From contig JAHCMI010000028.1 of assembly GCA_019192545.1 (NCBI GenBank), forward strand, positions 32,147 to 96,146: a stretch of DNA of 64,000 nucleotides, read 5' to 3'. Below, piece by piece: positions 26,811 to 35,993 of the stretch; the stretch's first letter is position 1; every line of letters begins with the position of its first letter. The translations under genes were made by a program, and so were the position numbers. Under the pieces are notes generated by a model. That model was not told where the DNA came from and made no database searches. It saw only the letters and a list, made by a program, of their open reading frames with translations. Source of the stretch: Rivularia sp. MS3 (lineage in GTDB: Bacteria > Cyanobacteriota > Cyanobacteriia > Cyanobacteriales > Nostocaceae).

Positions 26811-27628
26811 ATTTTTGAAATCCGTTCCCGTAGTTTTTCTACTACGGCTTTTTCTTCTGTAGTTAAACTCTTATCAAATAGAAGCTGATATATTAACGGT
26901 AATCCTAAATCTAAGTTTTCTAATAGTGCCCCTTGGGAGAATACATCTTCTGGTTTTCCTTCAAAAATTAACTGTCCTTTATCCATAACAAATATCCAGT
27001 CAGCCCAACGATAAACTAAGTCTAAATCGTGGGTAGACATTAATAATGTTGTTCCGTTTTGATAAATTTTATCGAGGGTTTTTATTAGCTGACGGGTGTG
27101 TTTGATATCTAAATATGCAGTTGGCTCATCTAATAGTAATAATTTCGGTCGGAGTACCATCACGTCTGCAATGGAAACTCGTTTTTTTTGTCCTAAGCTG
27201 AGATGATGTACCGGTCTTTGTGCTAGTTCTTCTAATCTCAGTTCTTTTAATATTTCTTCTACTCTAGTTTGAATTTCTTTGGTAGGTAAATTCAAATTGC
27301 ACAAGCCATAAGAAATATCTTCCTCTATTGTAGAAGCAACTAGCTGTTGCTCTGGATCTTGGAATATTAACCCGACTTCTTGACGTAAATTATTTAAATA
27401 ACTGCGGTCGTATCTTAAGGGCTTTCCGTGCCAACGAATAATTCCCCGATTCGGCTTGTATAAACCATTTGCTAATAAAAATAATGTCGTCTTTCCACAA
27501 CCATTTTGACCAATAAGCGCGGATTTTTTTCCAGATGGGATATTTAAAGTTAAACCATTGAGTGAAGATTCTCTAGCACCAGGATAAGTGTAATAAACCT
27601 GGTCAAATTCCAGCAAATATTCCTGCAT
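26807..27628 (-). CDS. cbiO: CbiO, cobalt ECF transporter ATPase
   Basis: Energising ATPase of the CbiMNQO cobalt importer. Motifs: Walker A GQNGCGKTT, Q-loop FQDPEQQLVA, signature LSLGQKKR, Walker B LLLLDEPTAYLD, H-loop STHDLD. At 273 residues it is full length. Its start overlaps cbiQ by 26 bp, so translation is coupled. It is the last gene of the minus-strand operon. Confidence 0.93.
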   Translation of the reverse strand: MQEYLLEFDQVYYTYPGARESSLNGLTLNIPSGKKSALIGQNGCGKTTLFLLANGLYKPNRGIIRWHGKPLRYDRSYLNNLRQEVGLIFQDPEQQLVASTIEEDISYGLCNLNLPTKEIQTRVEEILKELRLEELAQRPVHHLSLGQKKRVSIADVMVLRPKLLLLDEPTAYLDIKHTRQLIKTLDKIYQNGTTLLMSTHDLDLVYRWADWIFVMDKGQLIFEGKPEDVFSQGALLENLDLGLPLIYQLLFDKSLTTEEKAVVEKLRERISKM

Positions 27629-28415
27629 TTAGCCACCATTCTAAACCGATTAAAATTCCACAACCGATTACTGCCTCTAGAAGATAGCGCTTTGATGGAC
27701 GATAGCGACGGGGAGCATAAACCCGAAATTCTCCATTCATCCCTCGTGCTTCTAATCCTAAAGAAAACTGACTGTATTTTTGCAACGTTCGCTTTAAAAG
27801 CTGTCCTACTAATAGCGCTAAACTTTTAATGCTAGTACGAAAATCGCGGTAGCCAAGACGAGATTTTTGAGCAATTGATAATTCGGTTGCTGTATTCCAC
27901 AAAATGAAAATGAACCGATACATTAATAATAATAATTCAATTAGCAGCGTCGGAAATTTGAATCGGCGTAATGTCTCCAAGACTTCTGTAAATGGAACTG
28001 TCAACATTAAAAAGTAGAGACAAGAAACAGAAGCGAATGCTCTAGTAAATATAGTTAAAGCTTGGTAAAAACCGCTTTTACTAACAAATATATAGTAGTC
28101 GCCGAAATTCAAACCAAACCAAGAATCATTTTGTACTCGGAAAATATCAGCTACAGAAACTCCATTAATAACTAAAGCCGGTAAACTAGTCAGCCAGAAA
28201 AAACTGGCAACCGCTAAGATTCGGATATAAATACCAGCAGGTATTTTAGCATAAACAACAGTCCAAATACCCATCCATAAAGCTATTAAAAGTTGTACTG
28301 GTGGATGGGTAGATAGAGATATCAGTAAAGTAACAATTGCGAAGATTAATTTGTGTTCTGGAGGTAATCCCCGCAATCGATTCGTGTAAGCTAAAGTATC
28401 GAGTTTTAAGCTCAT
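27603..28415 (-). CDS. cbiQ: CbiQ, cobalt ECF transporter T component
   Basis: 270-residue membrane protein coupling CbiO to the substrate-binding subunits. It has about five membrane segments, the loop LALLVGQLLKRTLQKYSQFSLGLEARGM with an ECF T-component coupling ARG motif (LEARGM), and a C-terminal hydrophobic tail. It overlaps cbiN by 4 bp and cbiO by 26 bp. Confidence 0.92.
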   Translation of the reverse strand: MSLKLDTLAYTNRLRGLPPEHKLIFAIVTLLISLSTHPPVQLLIALWMGIWTVVYAKIPAGIYIRILAVASFFWLTSLPALVINGVSVADIFRVQNDSWFGLNFGDYYIFVSKSGFYQALTIFTRAFASVSCLYFLMLTVPFTEVLETLRRFKFPTLLIELLLLMYRFIFILWNTATELSIAQKSRLGYRDFRTSIKSLALLVGQLLKRTLQKYSQFSLGLEARGMNGEFRVYAPRRYRPSKRYLLEAVIGCGILIGLEWWLNAGIFAGI

Positions 28416-28720
28416 TCTTCGCGTTTTTTCCGCTCGCTACGTCCTCGATATAAACCAATTGAGTAACCTATTAAGCCCGCACCTAAACCAGCTTGAGCGC
28501 AAAACAATAAAGTTTCAATTTCACCGCTAGGTGGTTCAAATATCGGTGTAAACCAAGGTTTATATTCTGGTTTAACTTCAGTTATAACTTCTTCAGCTTC
28601 ACCATCAGCACCACCATATTCACCACGTACAAATATTAATGGTGCAATTGTCAAAGCAACAACAGCCGATATCAACAGCCAATTATTCCATCCGTTATTA
28701 GACTGACTTGATTGTTTCAT
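28412..28720 (-). CDS. cbiN: CbiN, small cobalt transport subunit
   Basis: 102 residues with two membrane helices and the CbiN-typical periplasmic loop: [12 protein letters not shown], then [19 protein letters not shown]. CbiN loads Co2+ into CbiM; its presence argues for cobalt over nickel specificity. It overlaps cbiM by 23 bp and cbiQ by 4 bp. Confidence 0.93.
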   Translation of the reverse strand: MKQSSQSNNGWNNWLLISAVVALTIAPLIFVRGEYGGADGEAEEVITEVKPEYKPWFTPIFEPPSGEIETLLFCAQAGLGAGLIGYSIGLYRGRSERKKREE

Positions 28721-29489
28721 TCCTTTGAGATTCCCCTTTAATTAAATTCAATAATTCTAATTCTTGTGAATTGTAAGATTGTAGCCAATTCCACACTAAT
28801 ACTGTCAGCAAACCTTCACTAATAGCCAAAGGAACCTGTGTTAAAGCAAAAATTCCCGCAAACTTAGTAAACGAAGCCATTACCCCACCAACTTCTGCGG
28901 GGAAAGCTAAAGCTAATTGTCCTGAAGTAATAATATAAGTCAATAAATCTGCCAAAGCAGCAGCTAAAAATATTGCTAACCTTTGATTGCCCGACATCTT
29001 CATGGTTAACCGATAAATCCAAAAAGCAAAAAAAGGCCCGGCGATCGCCATTGAAAACGCATTAGCACCCAAGGTTGTCAATCCCCCATGTGCCAGTAAT
29101 AGAGCTTGAAACAACAAAACCAAAGTCCCCAAAACCGACATAGCTAAAGGGCCGAATAAAACCGCACCCAAACCAGTACCGGTAGGATGAGAACAGCTAC
29201 CAGTTACCGAAGGAATTTTCAAAGCAGAAAGCACGAAAGCAAAAGCACCAGCTAAACCCAAAAGCAATTTAAGCTGAGGTTTTTCTTTAGTGATGCGAGT
29301 CAGGGATATAAAACCTAAAATAATGAAAGGTGCAGAAACAACCCACCAAAAAGCAGCCCAGCCAACGGGTAAAAAACCTTCCATTATATGCATTGCGTAA
29401 GCTGGTTTTGGTAAACCAACTACTAAATATAAACTTATTAATGCGATTCCTAGTAAGTTTAACTTTTTGCGATTCTTGAGGATTCCCAT
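28698..29489 (-). CDS. cbiM: CbiM, cobalt-binding S component
   Basis: 263-residue substrate-specific membrane subunit. The N-terminal hydrophobic leader ends AYA just before MHIMEGFLP; in CbiM proteins the exposed N-terminal Met-His chelates Co2+. [18 protein letters not shown] supplies further metal ligands. It is the first gene of the minus-strand cbiMNQO operon. The divergent region upstream holds a cobalamin riboswitch, but that riboswitch reads the other way. Confidence 0.93.
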   Translation of the reverse strand: MGILKNRKKLNLLGIALISLYLVVGLPKPAYAMHIMEGFLPVGWAAFWWVVSAPFIILGFISLTRITKEKPQLKLLLGLAGAFAFVLSALKIPSVTGSCSHPTGTGLGAVLFGPLAMSVLGTLVLLFQALLLAHGGLTTLGANAFSMAIAGPFFAFWIYRLTMKMSGNQRLAIFLAAALADLLTYIITSGQLALAFPAEVGGVMASFTKFAGIFALTQVPLAISEGLLTVLVWNWLQSYNSQELELLNLIKGESQRNETIKSV

Positions 29490-29765
29490 AAAAATGTGGT
29501 TTTGTTTTTTACTAGTTGAAAAATATCAAAAATAATATTCTTTGTTTGAGAGTCAATAAGTGATAAATTTTTGTGCTGATATTAGTTAAGACAAACTATG
29601 AAATCAGTTGCTATAGCTCCTCAAAAAGTTCCTAGCTAAATATTTATTTTACAAATTTTATTTATAGTAGCATGGTTGTTTAGTTTTAAATATTAACAAG
29701 AACACTTTTATTTGTATGAATCTATTTATAAGCTTAACTAATATTTAATATTCTATAAAAGGTTG

Positions 29766-29807
29766 ACATTAACATTAACAGTAACAATTACATTAACATT
29801 GACATTG
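29766..29807. repeat. Hexanucleotide tandem array (ACATTA)
   Basis: Seven contiguous 6-bp units: ACATTA, ACATTA, ACAGTA, ACAATT, ACATTA, ACATTG, ACATTG. It lies between divergent cbiM and the riboswitch, where promoters are expected. Confidence 0.7.
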
Positions 29808-29976
29808 TCATCTTTTAGCAGAAAATATTATCCTAAATAAGTTATCTTAGAAACACAATTAGGCATAATAAATAATATATAAATAGCGAATACTTATTTT
29901 TGATTACTGAGCGCGAATTATTCCGCAAAATGGAATATATCGGTTTGATTAAGCATAAGCATATCTTGAATTAATT

Positions 29977-30084
29977 GGTTCTGATAGGGGTCAGCTATCA
30001 GACGTAAGGGGGAAAGTTTGGTGTAAATCCAGCGCTGTCCCGCAGCTGTGATGAGATGAAAGTCTTGAAGTCAGAACGCCCACC
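29977..30084 (+). promoter_or_regulatory. Cobalamin riboswitch
   Basis: Conserved core elements appear in order: AAGGGGGAAAGTTTGGTG, AAATCCAGCGCTGTCCCGC, then AGCTGTGATGA, and a B12-box-like end AGTCAGAACGCCCACC. The closing stem pairs GTTCTGA (29978-29984) with TCAGAAC (30071-30077). It lies just upstream of the TonB-receptor pseudogene and presumably represses the downstream transport genes when adenosylcobalamin is abundant. Confidence 0.92.
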
Positions 30085-30120
30085 AATATGACAAAAAACA
30101 CAAATATCTGCGAGGTACAG

Positions 30121-31433
30121 ATGAGAATTATTTTTAATCGGCAATCGCGAATCCAGTTTACTGCATCAATTATGACGGTATTGGGGATATTATCTGGGAA
30201 TAACAGCGCTACAGCACAAGAAATAAAGCAAATATCAAAATTTATCCAGCATCAGGGTACAGCAAAGGATTTAGAAATAATTCCAGAATTAATCCCTGAA
30301 AATACTTCCACCGTAAGTACACCGACCAAATTCTCACAGATTTTACCTGGAGCGCAAAATTAGGAAAAGCAGACGATTCCTTATTAACAGCGAAAGTCTA
30401 TTTAGATTTTCTCAATACTCGTTTCGACAATCGCACAGACATCAGTAATCAGCAACAATTTGATAACAATCAAAAATCCTTGGGTTTTCAGATACAGCAT
30501 AATTGGCAAATTGCTCAAAATCACAATATTACCTATGGTTTTGACTACCGTAATGTCAGCGCTGAAAATGTAACTCGCAACCTCGAAGATGGAACAGAAA
30601 CAGAGAATTATGATGATAGTATCGGACAGGGAGCGGTATTTGCCAAATATCTGGTCGATGTAACACCAGACGTGCGATTAAACTTAGGATTGCGTCAAGA
30701 CTTCAATAGTTTGATAAACGGTTCGGTGACTTCACCAGCAGTAGGAGCGCGTTGGAACTTGGCAGAAACGACTACATTAAGAGCTAACTATATCCGTAAT
30801 TTCCGAGTTCCTACCCTATTTAACTTATTTAGCAATTCACCTTTTGCCCAAGGTAATCCTGATTTAAAAGCAGAAAGAGGTAATAGTTTTGATATAGGTA
30901 TGGATCAACAATTAGGAGATATTGGTTTACTACGTTTGACGTTTTTCAATAACACCATCACCGATAATATTGCTTATGATAATGTTAATTTAACTTATGA
31001 AAATATTGGTAAAGTTCGGACAAATGGGATAGAACTTGCCTTAAACTTGCAGTTAGCTAGGAATTTCTATTTTTCTGGTAACTATACTTTAAATGACCCT
31101 AAAATTCTTGAAAGTTCAAATCCTGCTGAAGTAGATCGAGAATTAAGATTTGCAGGTGCTGATAGTATCAATTTAGGGCTTTCCTACGAAAATCCGCAAG
31201 GTTGGTATGCAGGAATTTTGATGCATTCTTTAGGTAGTTATCCTACAAATAATACAAATACAGAATCCTTACCCGGTTACACAACCTTTGATTTTAAATT
31301 GCGAGTTCCCGTAAATGAAAACTTAGCGCTTAACGGTAGTGTAGAAAACGTTTTTGACCAGAGATTTCAATTATTTCCCGGCTTTCCCGATGCAGGTAGA
31401 ATTGTACAAATAGGTATGAATTATAAGTTTTAG
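30121..31433 (+). pseudogene. TonB-dependent (cobalamin-type) outer-membrane receptor, broken
   Basis: The first reading frame gives a good signal peptide (MRIIFNRQSRIQFTASIM, then AQE) after an RBS-like GAGG, and stops at 30363. The beta-barrel continues in another frame: from about 30303 it reads YTDQILTDFTWSAKLG, and onward from 30480 through NPDLKAERGNSFDIG to the terminal NYKF. The TonB box and plug domain and the first barrel strands are absent. A large deletion with a frame change therefore joins the leader to the last roughly 370 residues. The intact riboswitch upstream suggests it was a B12 receptor (BtuB-like). An upstream ATG at 30088 is also in the leader frame. Confidence 0.8.
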
Positions 31434-31446
31434 GGAATTCGGGATT

Positions 31447-31481
31447 GGTAATTGTTAATTGGTAATTGGTAATTGGTTATT
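31447..31481. repeat. Heptamer array GGTAATT
   Basis: Five units (GGTAATT, GTTAATT, GGTAATT, GGTAATT, GGTTATT) 14 bp after the receptor stop. It is followed at 31521-31546 by a G/C-rich hairpin (TTGGGGGGAAGA with TCTTCCCCCAA), so 31434-31646 is repeat-filled and has no gene. Confidence 0.7.
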
Positions 31482-31646
31482 TAATCCAAAATCCGTCTTG
31501 ACAACTTTGACAAAGAGAAGTTGGGGGGAAGATATTCTTCCCCCAAACTGAGCCGCACATGACGGTGAACGGCAAAGAACATATCCCTGTCAAGTTTATC
31601 TCTTCGACAAGCTCCGCTAACGCAAAATCTAAAATATAAAATCACT

Positions 31647-32519
31647 ATGAGTAATTATAATCCTTGGGTAACACCATTAAATCGACAAATTACAGAAGAT
31701 TTATTAACAGGGGGAAAAATCGAATATGAGGATATTGATTGCAGTTGTGATGTTTTATCGTCATTACTTTACACTTTGTTTCAACAAAATTGGCAGCAGG
31801 TAGAGTTAGGACATGTCGCTCAAGGTGGAGTTTTAGAATTAGAATTTACCAATCCACCTAAAATTTGTATTCTCTATGATGGTTATCTCACAGTAGTAGC
31901 TGAAGGTTGGCATTTACATCTGTGTATTGATGAAACTTTTGGTGGCCCGGATAGTCAAACTCCTTTGGAACTAAGACGACAAAGAAGAATTAGTAGAGCA
32001 GCTTTTTATCGACGTTTCAATAAACATGGAAATCCCAGAAGTTGGGGAATTGAACTGTGGAATGGTGATGGTGAAAATGTAATGACAATTTTCTTGCCAA
32101 ATCCGTTAATTGAGGGTGAAAATTTATTACCAGAAGGTAAACCAAATTTAGCAAAATTAGAACTATATCAAGAACTAAGGGAGATTTATGTATTAGGTCA
32201 TAAACCAATGCCATTTACTAAAAATCCCTTAAAACGTTCTTATATTTCTGTTTGTACTTCTGGAAGATGTTTACCTTCTCGTAATTGGCAACCGACTTTT
32301 GAATCTCTAAAAAATGCTGTTGAAAAAGCCGGTTTAGATATTGAAGTAAGAACTTCTGGCTGTTTGGAAGTTTGTAAATTAGGGCCAGTTGTATTTAATG
32401 CTGAGGATAAAACTTGGTACACTCGGGTTAAACCGGAAGTGGCTGAAACTATTGTCGAAAAACATTTAGTTCAAGGAAATAAGGTTACCGAGCATCTTTA
32501 TCCGCCAGAATCGGCTTAA
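31647..32519 (+). CDS. Protein with C-terminal thioredoxin-like [2Fe-2S] ferredoxin domain
   Basis: 290 residues. The N-terminal 190 residues form a domain I cannot name (EDIDCSCDVLSSLLYTLFQ, then WHLHLCIDETFGGPDSQTP). The C-terminal 90 residues resemble thioredoxin-like [2Fe-2S] ferredoxins: ISVCTSGRC and TSGCLEVCKLGPVV give the four-cysteine pattern. It lies between the receptor remnant and a binding-protein gene under the riboswitch, so a redox step in corrinoid or metal handling is plausible but unproven. Confidence 0.75.
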   Translation: MSNYNPWVTPLNRQITEDLLTGGKIEYEDIDCSCDVLSSLLYTLFQQNWQQVELGHVAQGGVLELEFTNPPKICILYDGYLTVVAEGWHLHLCIDETFGGPDSQTPLELRRQRRISRAAFYRRFNKHGNPRSWGIELWNGDGENVMTIFLPNPLIEGENLLPEGKPNLAKLELYQELREIYVLGHKPMPFTKNPLKRSYISVCTSGRCLPSRNWQPTFESLKNAVEKAGLDIEVRTSGCLEVCKLGPVVFNAEDKTWYTRVKPEVAETIVEKHLVQGNKVTEHLYPPESA

Positions 32520-32563
32520 CGGTGTTTAAGGGAAGATTTTTCTGTTGTGATTTCACATTTGAG

Positions 32564-32590
32564 GGAGACGTAGCATTGCTATGTCTCTAC
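32564..32590. repeat. Dispersed GAGACGTAGCA hairpin, copy 3
   Basis: GGAGACGTAGCATTGCTATG, then TCTCTAC: nearly identical to 26784-26810. It fills the gap before the binding-protein gene. Confidence 0.65.
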
Positions 32591-32616
32591 ATTCATAATT
32601 TTTGATTATTAACATA

Positions 32617-33804
32617 ATGAAATTTTTATCATTCTTTTTTCAGGTTGCTTGTGTCGCATTATTAATTATTGCTTGTAATAACACTTCAATTTCTCCAGAA
32701 ATTTCAAATACTTCTGATGAAACATGCGTTCAGAATTATAACCCAAATCAGGATTATTTCCCTGAAAAAGCTACTGTCAAATATGCTCGGGGATTTTCTG
32801 TGGAATATCAAAATAATTATAAAATTGTCACGGTAAAAAATCCTTGGCAAGATGCAAAAACAAGTTTTAAATATGTTTTAGTTGAATGCGGAACTCCAGC
32901 ACCGGAAGGATTTAAAGAAACCGAAATAATTACGGTACCTGTGAATACAGTTGCATCTCTCTCTACTACCCATTTACCCCATTTAGCAAAATTAAAAGTA
33001 GTAGATAAACTTGTTGGTATTAGTAATCTAAAAATAGTCAATACGCCAGAAGTTGTTGAGAAAATAAAAGCCGGTAAAGTTGTAGAATTAGGCAATAATG
33101 TAAATGTAGAAAGATTATTAGAACTCAATCCCAATTTAGTCACAACTTATGGAACGGGAAATCCACAAACAGACAGTCATCCTAAATTATTAGAAGCAGG
33201 ATTAAAAGTCGTAATAAATGCTGAATACATGGAAAATACACCATTAGGACGTGCAGAATGGTTAAAGTTTACCTCTACGTTTTTTAATCAAGAAGATATT
33301 GCTGAAAAAGAATTTAATCAAATAGTTAGTAAATATCAGAAAATTGCTGCTAAAACAAAGTCTATCGGAAAACGTCCAAAAGTATTTACAGGATTCAATT
33401 TTAAAGGAACTTGGTATATACCGGGATGCAAAAGTTATGCAGCTAAATATTTAGCTGATGCTGGTGCAGAATTAGTTTGTAGTGAAGATTCTTCTGGTAG
33501 TAAACCTTCGTCTTTTGAGGATGTTTTTGAACGTGCTGCCACAGCAGATTATTGGTTAAATGTCAGTCAATCTTGGCAAAGTTTAAAAGATGTAATTACA
33601 GCAGATAGTCGTTATGGTGATTTTCAAGCGGTGAAAAAAAATAATGTTTTTAATAACAATGCTCGTTTAAATGAAAACGGAGGTAATGATTATTGGGAAG
33701 GTGGAATCAGCAATCCTGATGTGATTTTAGCTGATTTAATCAAGATTTTTCATCCAGAGTTATTACCGAATCATCAGTTATTTTTTTATCAGAAGTTAAA
33801 TTGA
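32617..33804 (+). CDS. Periplasmic binding lipoprotein, BtuF/FecB type
   Basis: 395-residue ABC importer binding protein. The lipoprotein signal MKFLSFFFQVACVALLIIAC ends in a lipobox, with Cys20 anchored to lipid. VASLSTTHLPHLAKLKVVDKLVGIS and LELNPNLVTTYGTG are type III (helical) binding-protein segments, and WEGGISNPDVILADL is the conserved end. An in-frame TTG at 32602 is a poorer start. It precedes the permease by 12 bp. The riboswitch upstream favours corrinoids as ligand; ferric chelates are the alternative. Confidence 0.83.
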   Translation: MKFLSFFFQVACVALLIIACNNTSISPEISNTSDETCVQNYNPNQDYFPEKATVKYARGFSVEYQNNYKIVTVKNPWQDAKTSFKYVLVECGTPAPEGFKETEIITVPVNTVASLSTTHLPHLAKLKVVDKLVGISNLKIVNTPEVVEKIKAGKVVELGNNVNVERLLELNPNLVTTYGTGNPQTDSHPKLLEAGLKVVINAEYMENTPLGRAEWLKFTSTFFNQEDIAEKEFNQIVSKYQKIAAKTKSIGKRPKVFTGFNFKGTWYIPGCKSYAAKYLADAGAELVCSEDSSGSKPSSFEDVFERAATADYWLNVSQSWQSLKDVITADSRYGDFQAVKKNNVFNNNARLNENGGNDYWEGGISNPDVILADLIKIFHPELLPNHQLFFYQKLN

Positions 33805-33816
33805 AGGAAATAGGGA

Positions 33817-34896
33817 ATGGGGAATCATAAATATCAATATTTAAGTCATAAGCTTTTCAATAAAAAAGATTTCAAGTTTATTACTTCTGTCATTTTAATT
33901 AGTAGCTTAATTTTATTATTTTTATTAGATTTAGCTTTTGGTTCGGTTCAGATTCCGATTCAACAAGTAATTATTATTCTGTTAGGAGGAGAATCAAAAA
34001 CAGCGACTTGGACTACTATTATTGTCAAGTTTCGCTTACCAAAAGCTTTAACTGCGACTTTAGCTGGTGCTGCTTTAGGTGTAAGTGGTTTAGAAATGCA
34101 AACGCTTTTTAAAAACCCACTAGCTGGACCATTTGTATTAGGAATTAGTTCCGGTGCCTCTTTGGGAGTTGCACTAATAGTACTCGCAATAAACACTACT
34201 GGTATAGCTGTATGGCTGACAAAATTAGGAATAATTGGCGATTTAAGTTTAGTTATAGCAGCTTGTTTGGGTGCAGCATTAGTATTAGGAATAGTCTTAT
34301 TAATATCTCATCGCGTACCCGATTCCATGACGCTATTAATTTTAGGATTATTATTTGGTTATGCGACTAGTGCGATTGTTAGTATTTTGCTGCATTTTAG
34401 TGAAAATAATCAAATTCAATCATATTTACAATGGACTTTTGGAAGTTTTGGGGGTGTAACTTGGCGACAAATGGTAATTTTAGCGCCTGTAATACTGGTA
34501 GGATTAATAATGGCTTTGCTATTATCAAAACCTTTGAATGTAATGCTTCTAGGTGAATCCCAAGCTCAAACTTTGGGTTTAGCAGTACAACAAATAAGAT
34601 TTTGGATTATTGCCAGCGCTTCGATTTTAGCAGGTGCGATTACTGCTTTTTGCGGTCCGATTGGATTTTTAGGTGTTGTGGTTCCCCATCTGTGTCGCAA
34701 TTTGTTTAAAACTGTAAACCATAAAATATTGATTCCCGTTGTAGCTGTGATGGGAGCGATACTAGCTTTGATAGCAGATTTGGTATCTCAGTTACCGGGA
34801 AGCGAGACTGTTTTACCTTTAAATTCCGTTACCGCTTTGATTGGTACTCCAGTTGTGATTTGGGTAATTTTGCATCGTCGTTCGCGATTTTATTGA
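33817..34896 (+). CDS. FecCD/BtuC-type ABC importer permease
   Basis: 359-residue permease with about ten membrane helices. FRLPKALTATLAGAALGVSG and MQTLFKNPLAGPFVLGISSGA, then GPIGFLGVVVPHLCRNL are the FecCD family signatures, the last being the ATPase-coupling loop. A purine-rich AAGGAAATAGGG precedes the ATG. Its cognate ATPase gene should follow, but only a reversed fragment is found, so the transporter needs an ATPase encoded elsewhere or is dead. Confidence 0.88.
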   Translation: MGNHKYQYLSHKLFNKKDFKFITSVILISSLILLFLLDLAFGSVQIPIQQVIIILLGGESKTATWTTIIVKFRLPKALTATLAGAALGVSGLEMQTLFKNPLAGPFVLGISSGASLGVALIVLAINTTGIAVWLTKLGIIGDLSLVIAACLGAALVLGIVLLISHRVPDSMTLLILGLLFGYATSAIVSILLHFSENNQIQSYLQWTFGSFGGVTWRQMVILAPVILVGLIMALLLSKPLNVMLLGESQAQTLGLAVQQIRFWIIASASILAGAITAFCGPIGFLGVVVPHLCRNLFKTVNHKILIPVVAVMGAILALIADLVSQLPGSETVLPLNSVTALIGTPVVIWVILHRRSRFY

Positions 34897-34901
34897 TAAA
34901 G

Positions 34902-35204
34902 CTAATTACGAATTCTGTCCTTCTTGCTAATTGGCACGCACATCGGAGTTCCAGAAACTGGATCTGGAACAATCTGAAATTTCAACCCAAATACATCTAA
35001 AAGCATCTTTTCATTTACCACATCTTGCGGTTTCCCTTGCGTATAAATATTCCCTTCATTCACCGCTACTAAATAATCCGCATAACGACAAGCTAGGTTT
35101 AAATCGTGCAGGACGATTACTAAACTTCGTCCTTGATTTTGATTCAATTCCCATAGCAAATCCAAAATCTCAATTTGATGCGCTAAATCTAAAAAAGTTG
35201 TTTG
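34902..35204 (-). pseudogene. 3' fragment of a FepC/BtuD-type ABC ATPase
   Basis: Only the last third of an ABC ATPase is present: TTFLDLAHQIEILDLL from just past Walker B, then LVIVLHDLNLACRYAD with the H-loop, and the FepC-like C-terminus. Walker A, Q-loop and signature are missing. Upstream of codon 1 of the homologous stretch the frame reads TAG, so the break is sharp, at the DEPTTFLD junction. It is convergent with the permease gene, the opposite of the normal operon order, which suggests an inversion plus deletion. An ATG at 35165 could in principle still start a peptide of 87 residues. Confidence 0.8.
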
Positions 35205-35301
35205 CTAAAAATTTAATTAAGCAAGCCTATCAAAGCACAAATGGCGCTTTTTCAATTGCTTATAGATGCTCTTATGATTAACTAATGTAAACGTATTAAA
35301 C

Positions 35302-35454
35302 TTACAATTCATACAAATACTTAAGTTCAAAAATTTCATTTGGTATTTTAGTTAAACTTTAGCCAATTGAGAAAAAATTCCTATGATGTAGTTTTTTAGC
35401 TTGCTTAATATCTTTTTGAAACTCATTCGAGTTTATTTCAAGATAATTATTCAT
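35302..35454 (-). pseudogene. Degraded 5' fragment of a leucine-rich-repeat gene
   Basis: Read on the minus strand from the ATG at 35454: MNNYLEINSNEFQKDIKQAK, then a TAA at codon 32, then SLTKIPNEIFELKYLYEL and a second stop at 35302. This matches the N-terminus of the intact LRR gene at 37161 (MYNYNIINPNEIQKQIKYAK, then AEIPKEIFEIDSLCEL). It is a truncated, stop-interrupted paralog about 1.7 kb from its relative. Confidence 0.75.
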
Positions 35455-35993
35455 AAATAAAGGATTTATTTGTCAACTTAAGTCAATTTTTATATAGATG
35501 GTGCGTTGCGCTCGGTGACAACACATCCTACCAAGCGATTGTAAATTGTACAAATTATTCCGATCGATAATCGCGTGTTAAAAGACCGAGTTAGTTTATT
35601 TTGCCACTTTTTTATCAAAATAATAACCGAAATAAATATTTCTCTTCTCAGCCTATCGTTAGAGAAAAGGCTTAATAAATAATCAAAAGATTACTTCTAC
35701 AGAAGGAGCAAAATAGATAGTTATCGGCGCTAAATTTTAATTAGTAGATAAAAATAATTGTGAAAGCGTCAAGGCTAACGATATAAAAGCGACTGTTGAT
35801 ACTGATTTATTAATGGCAAATTTTATTTAAGTATTACAGTCAAATATTGTTATAGGTAAGCCCTGATATGCTCGTAATCGTGCAATAAATTTGTCGATAA
35901 CATACATCGTATATGTATAGCTGTTTATCTGTTACTTATCCTTAACGCTTTTACTGTTTGAGTAAACTGAGAAATCAAAAGAGAGAAGAACAC
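35455..35993. other. Intergenic region, mostly repeat words, no gene
   Basis: About 540 bp. Near 35499 it carries GGTGCGTTGCGCTCGGTGAC, a dispersed word also found at about 36483 and 37212. The rest is AT-rich. The promoter of the rhodanese gene should lie at its right end, but no motif is convincing. Confidence 0.4.

Noticed and set aside
29490..29976. Second cobalamin riboswitch for cbiMNQO on the minus strand
   Set aside because: No B12 box or core motif is visible in this orientation; only the plus-strand riboswitch is supported.
31548..31600. Possible group II intron remnant (GAGCCGCACATGACGGTGAA)
   Set aside because: It only loosely recalls an intron 3' region; no domain V hairpin or reverse transcriptase is present.
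35165..35281. Plus-strand open frame overlapping the ABC ATPase stub (from 34931)
   Set aside because: The minus strand encodes recognisable ATPase sequence; the plus-strand frame is its shadow.
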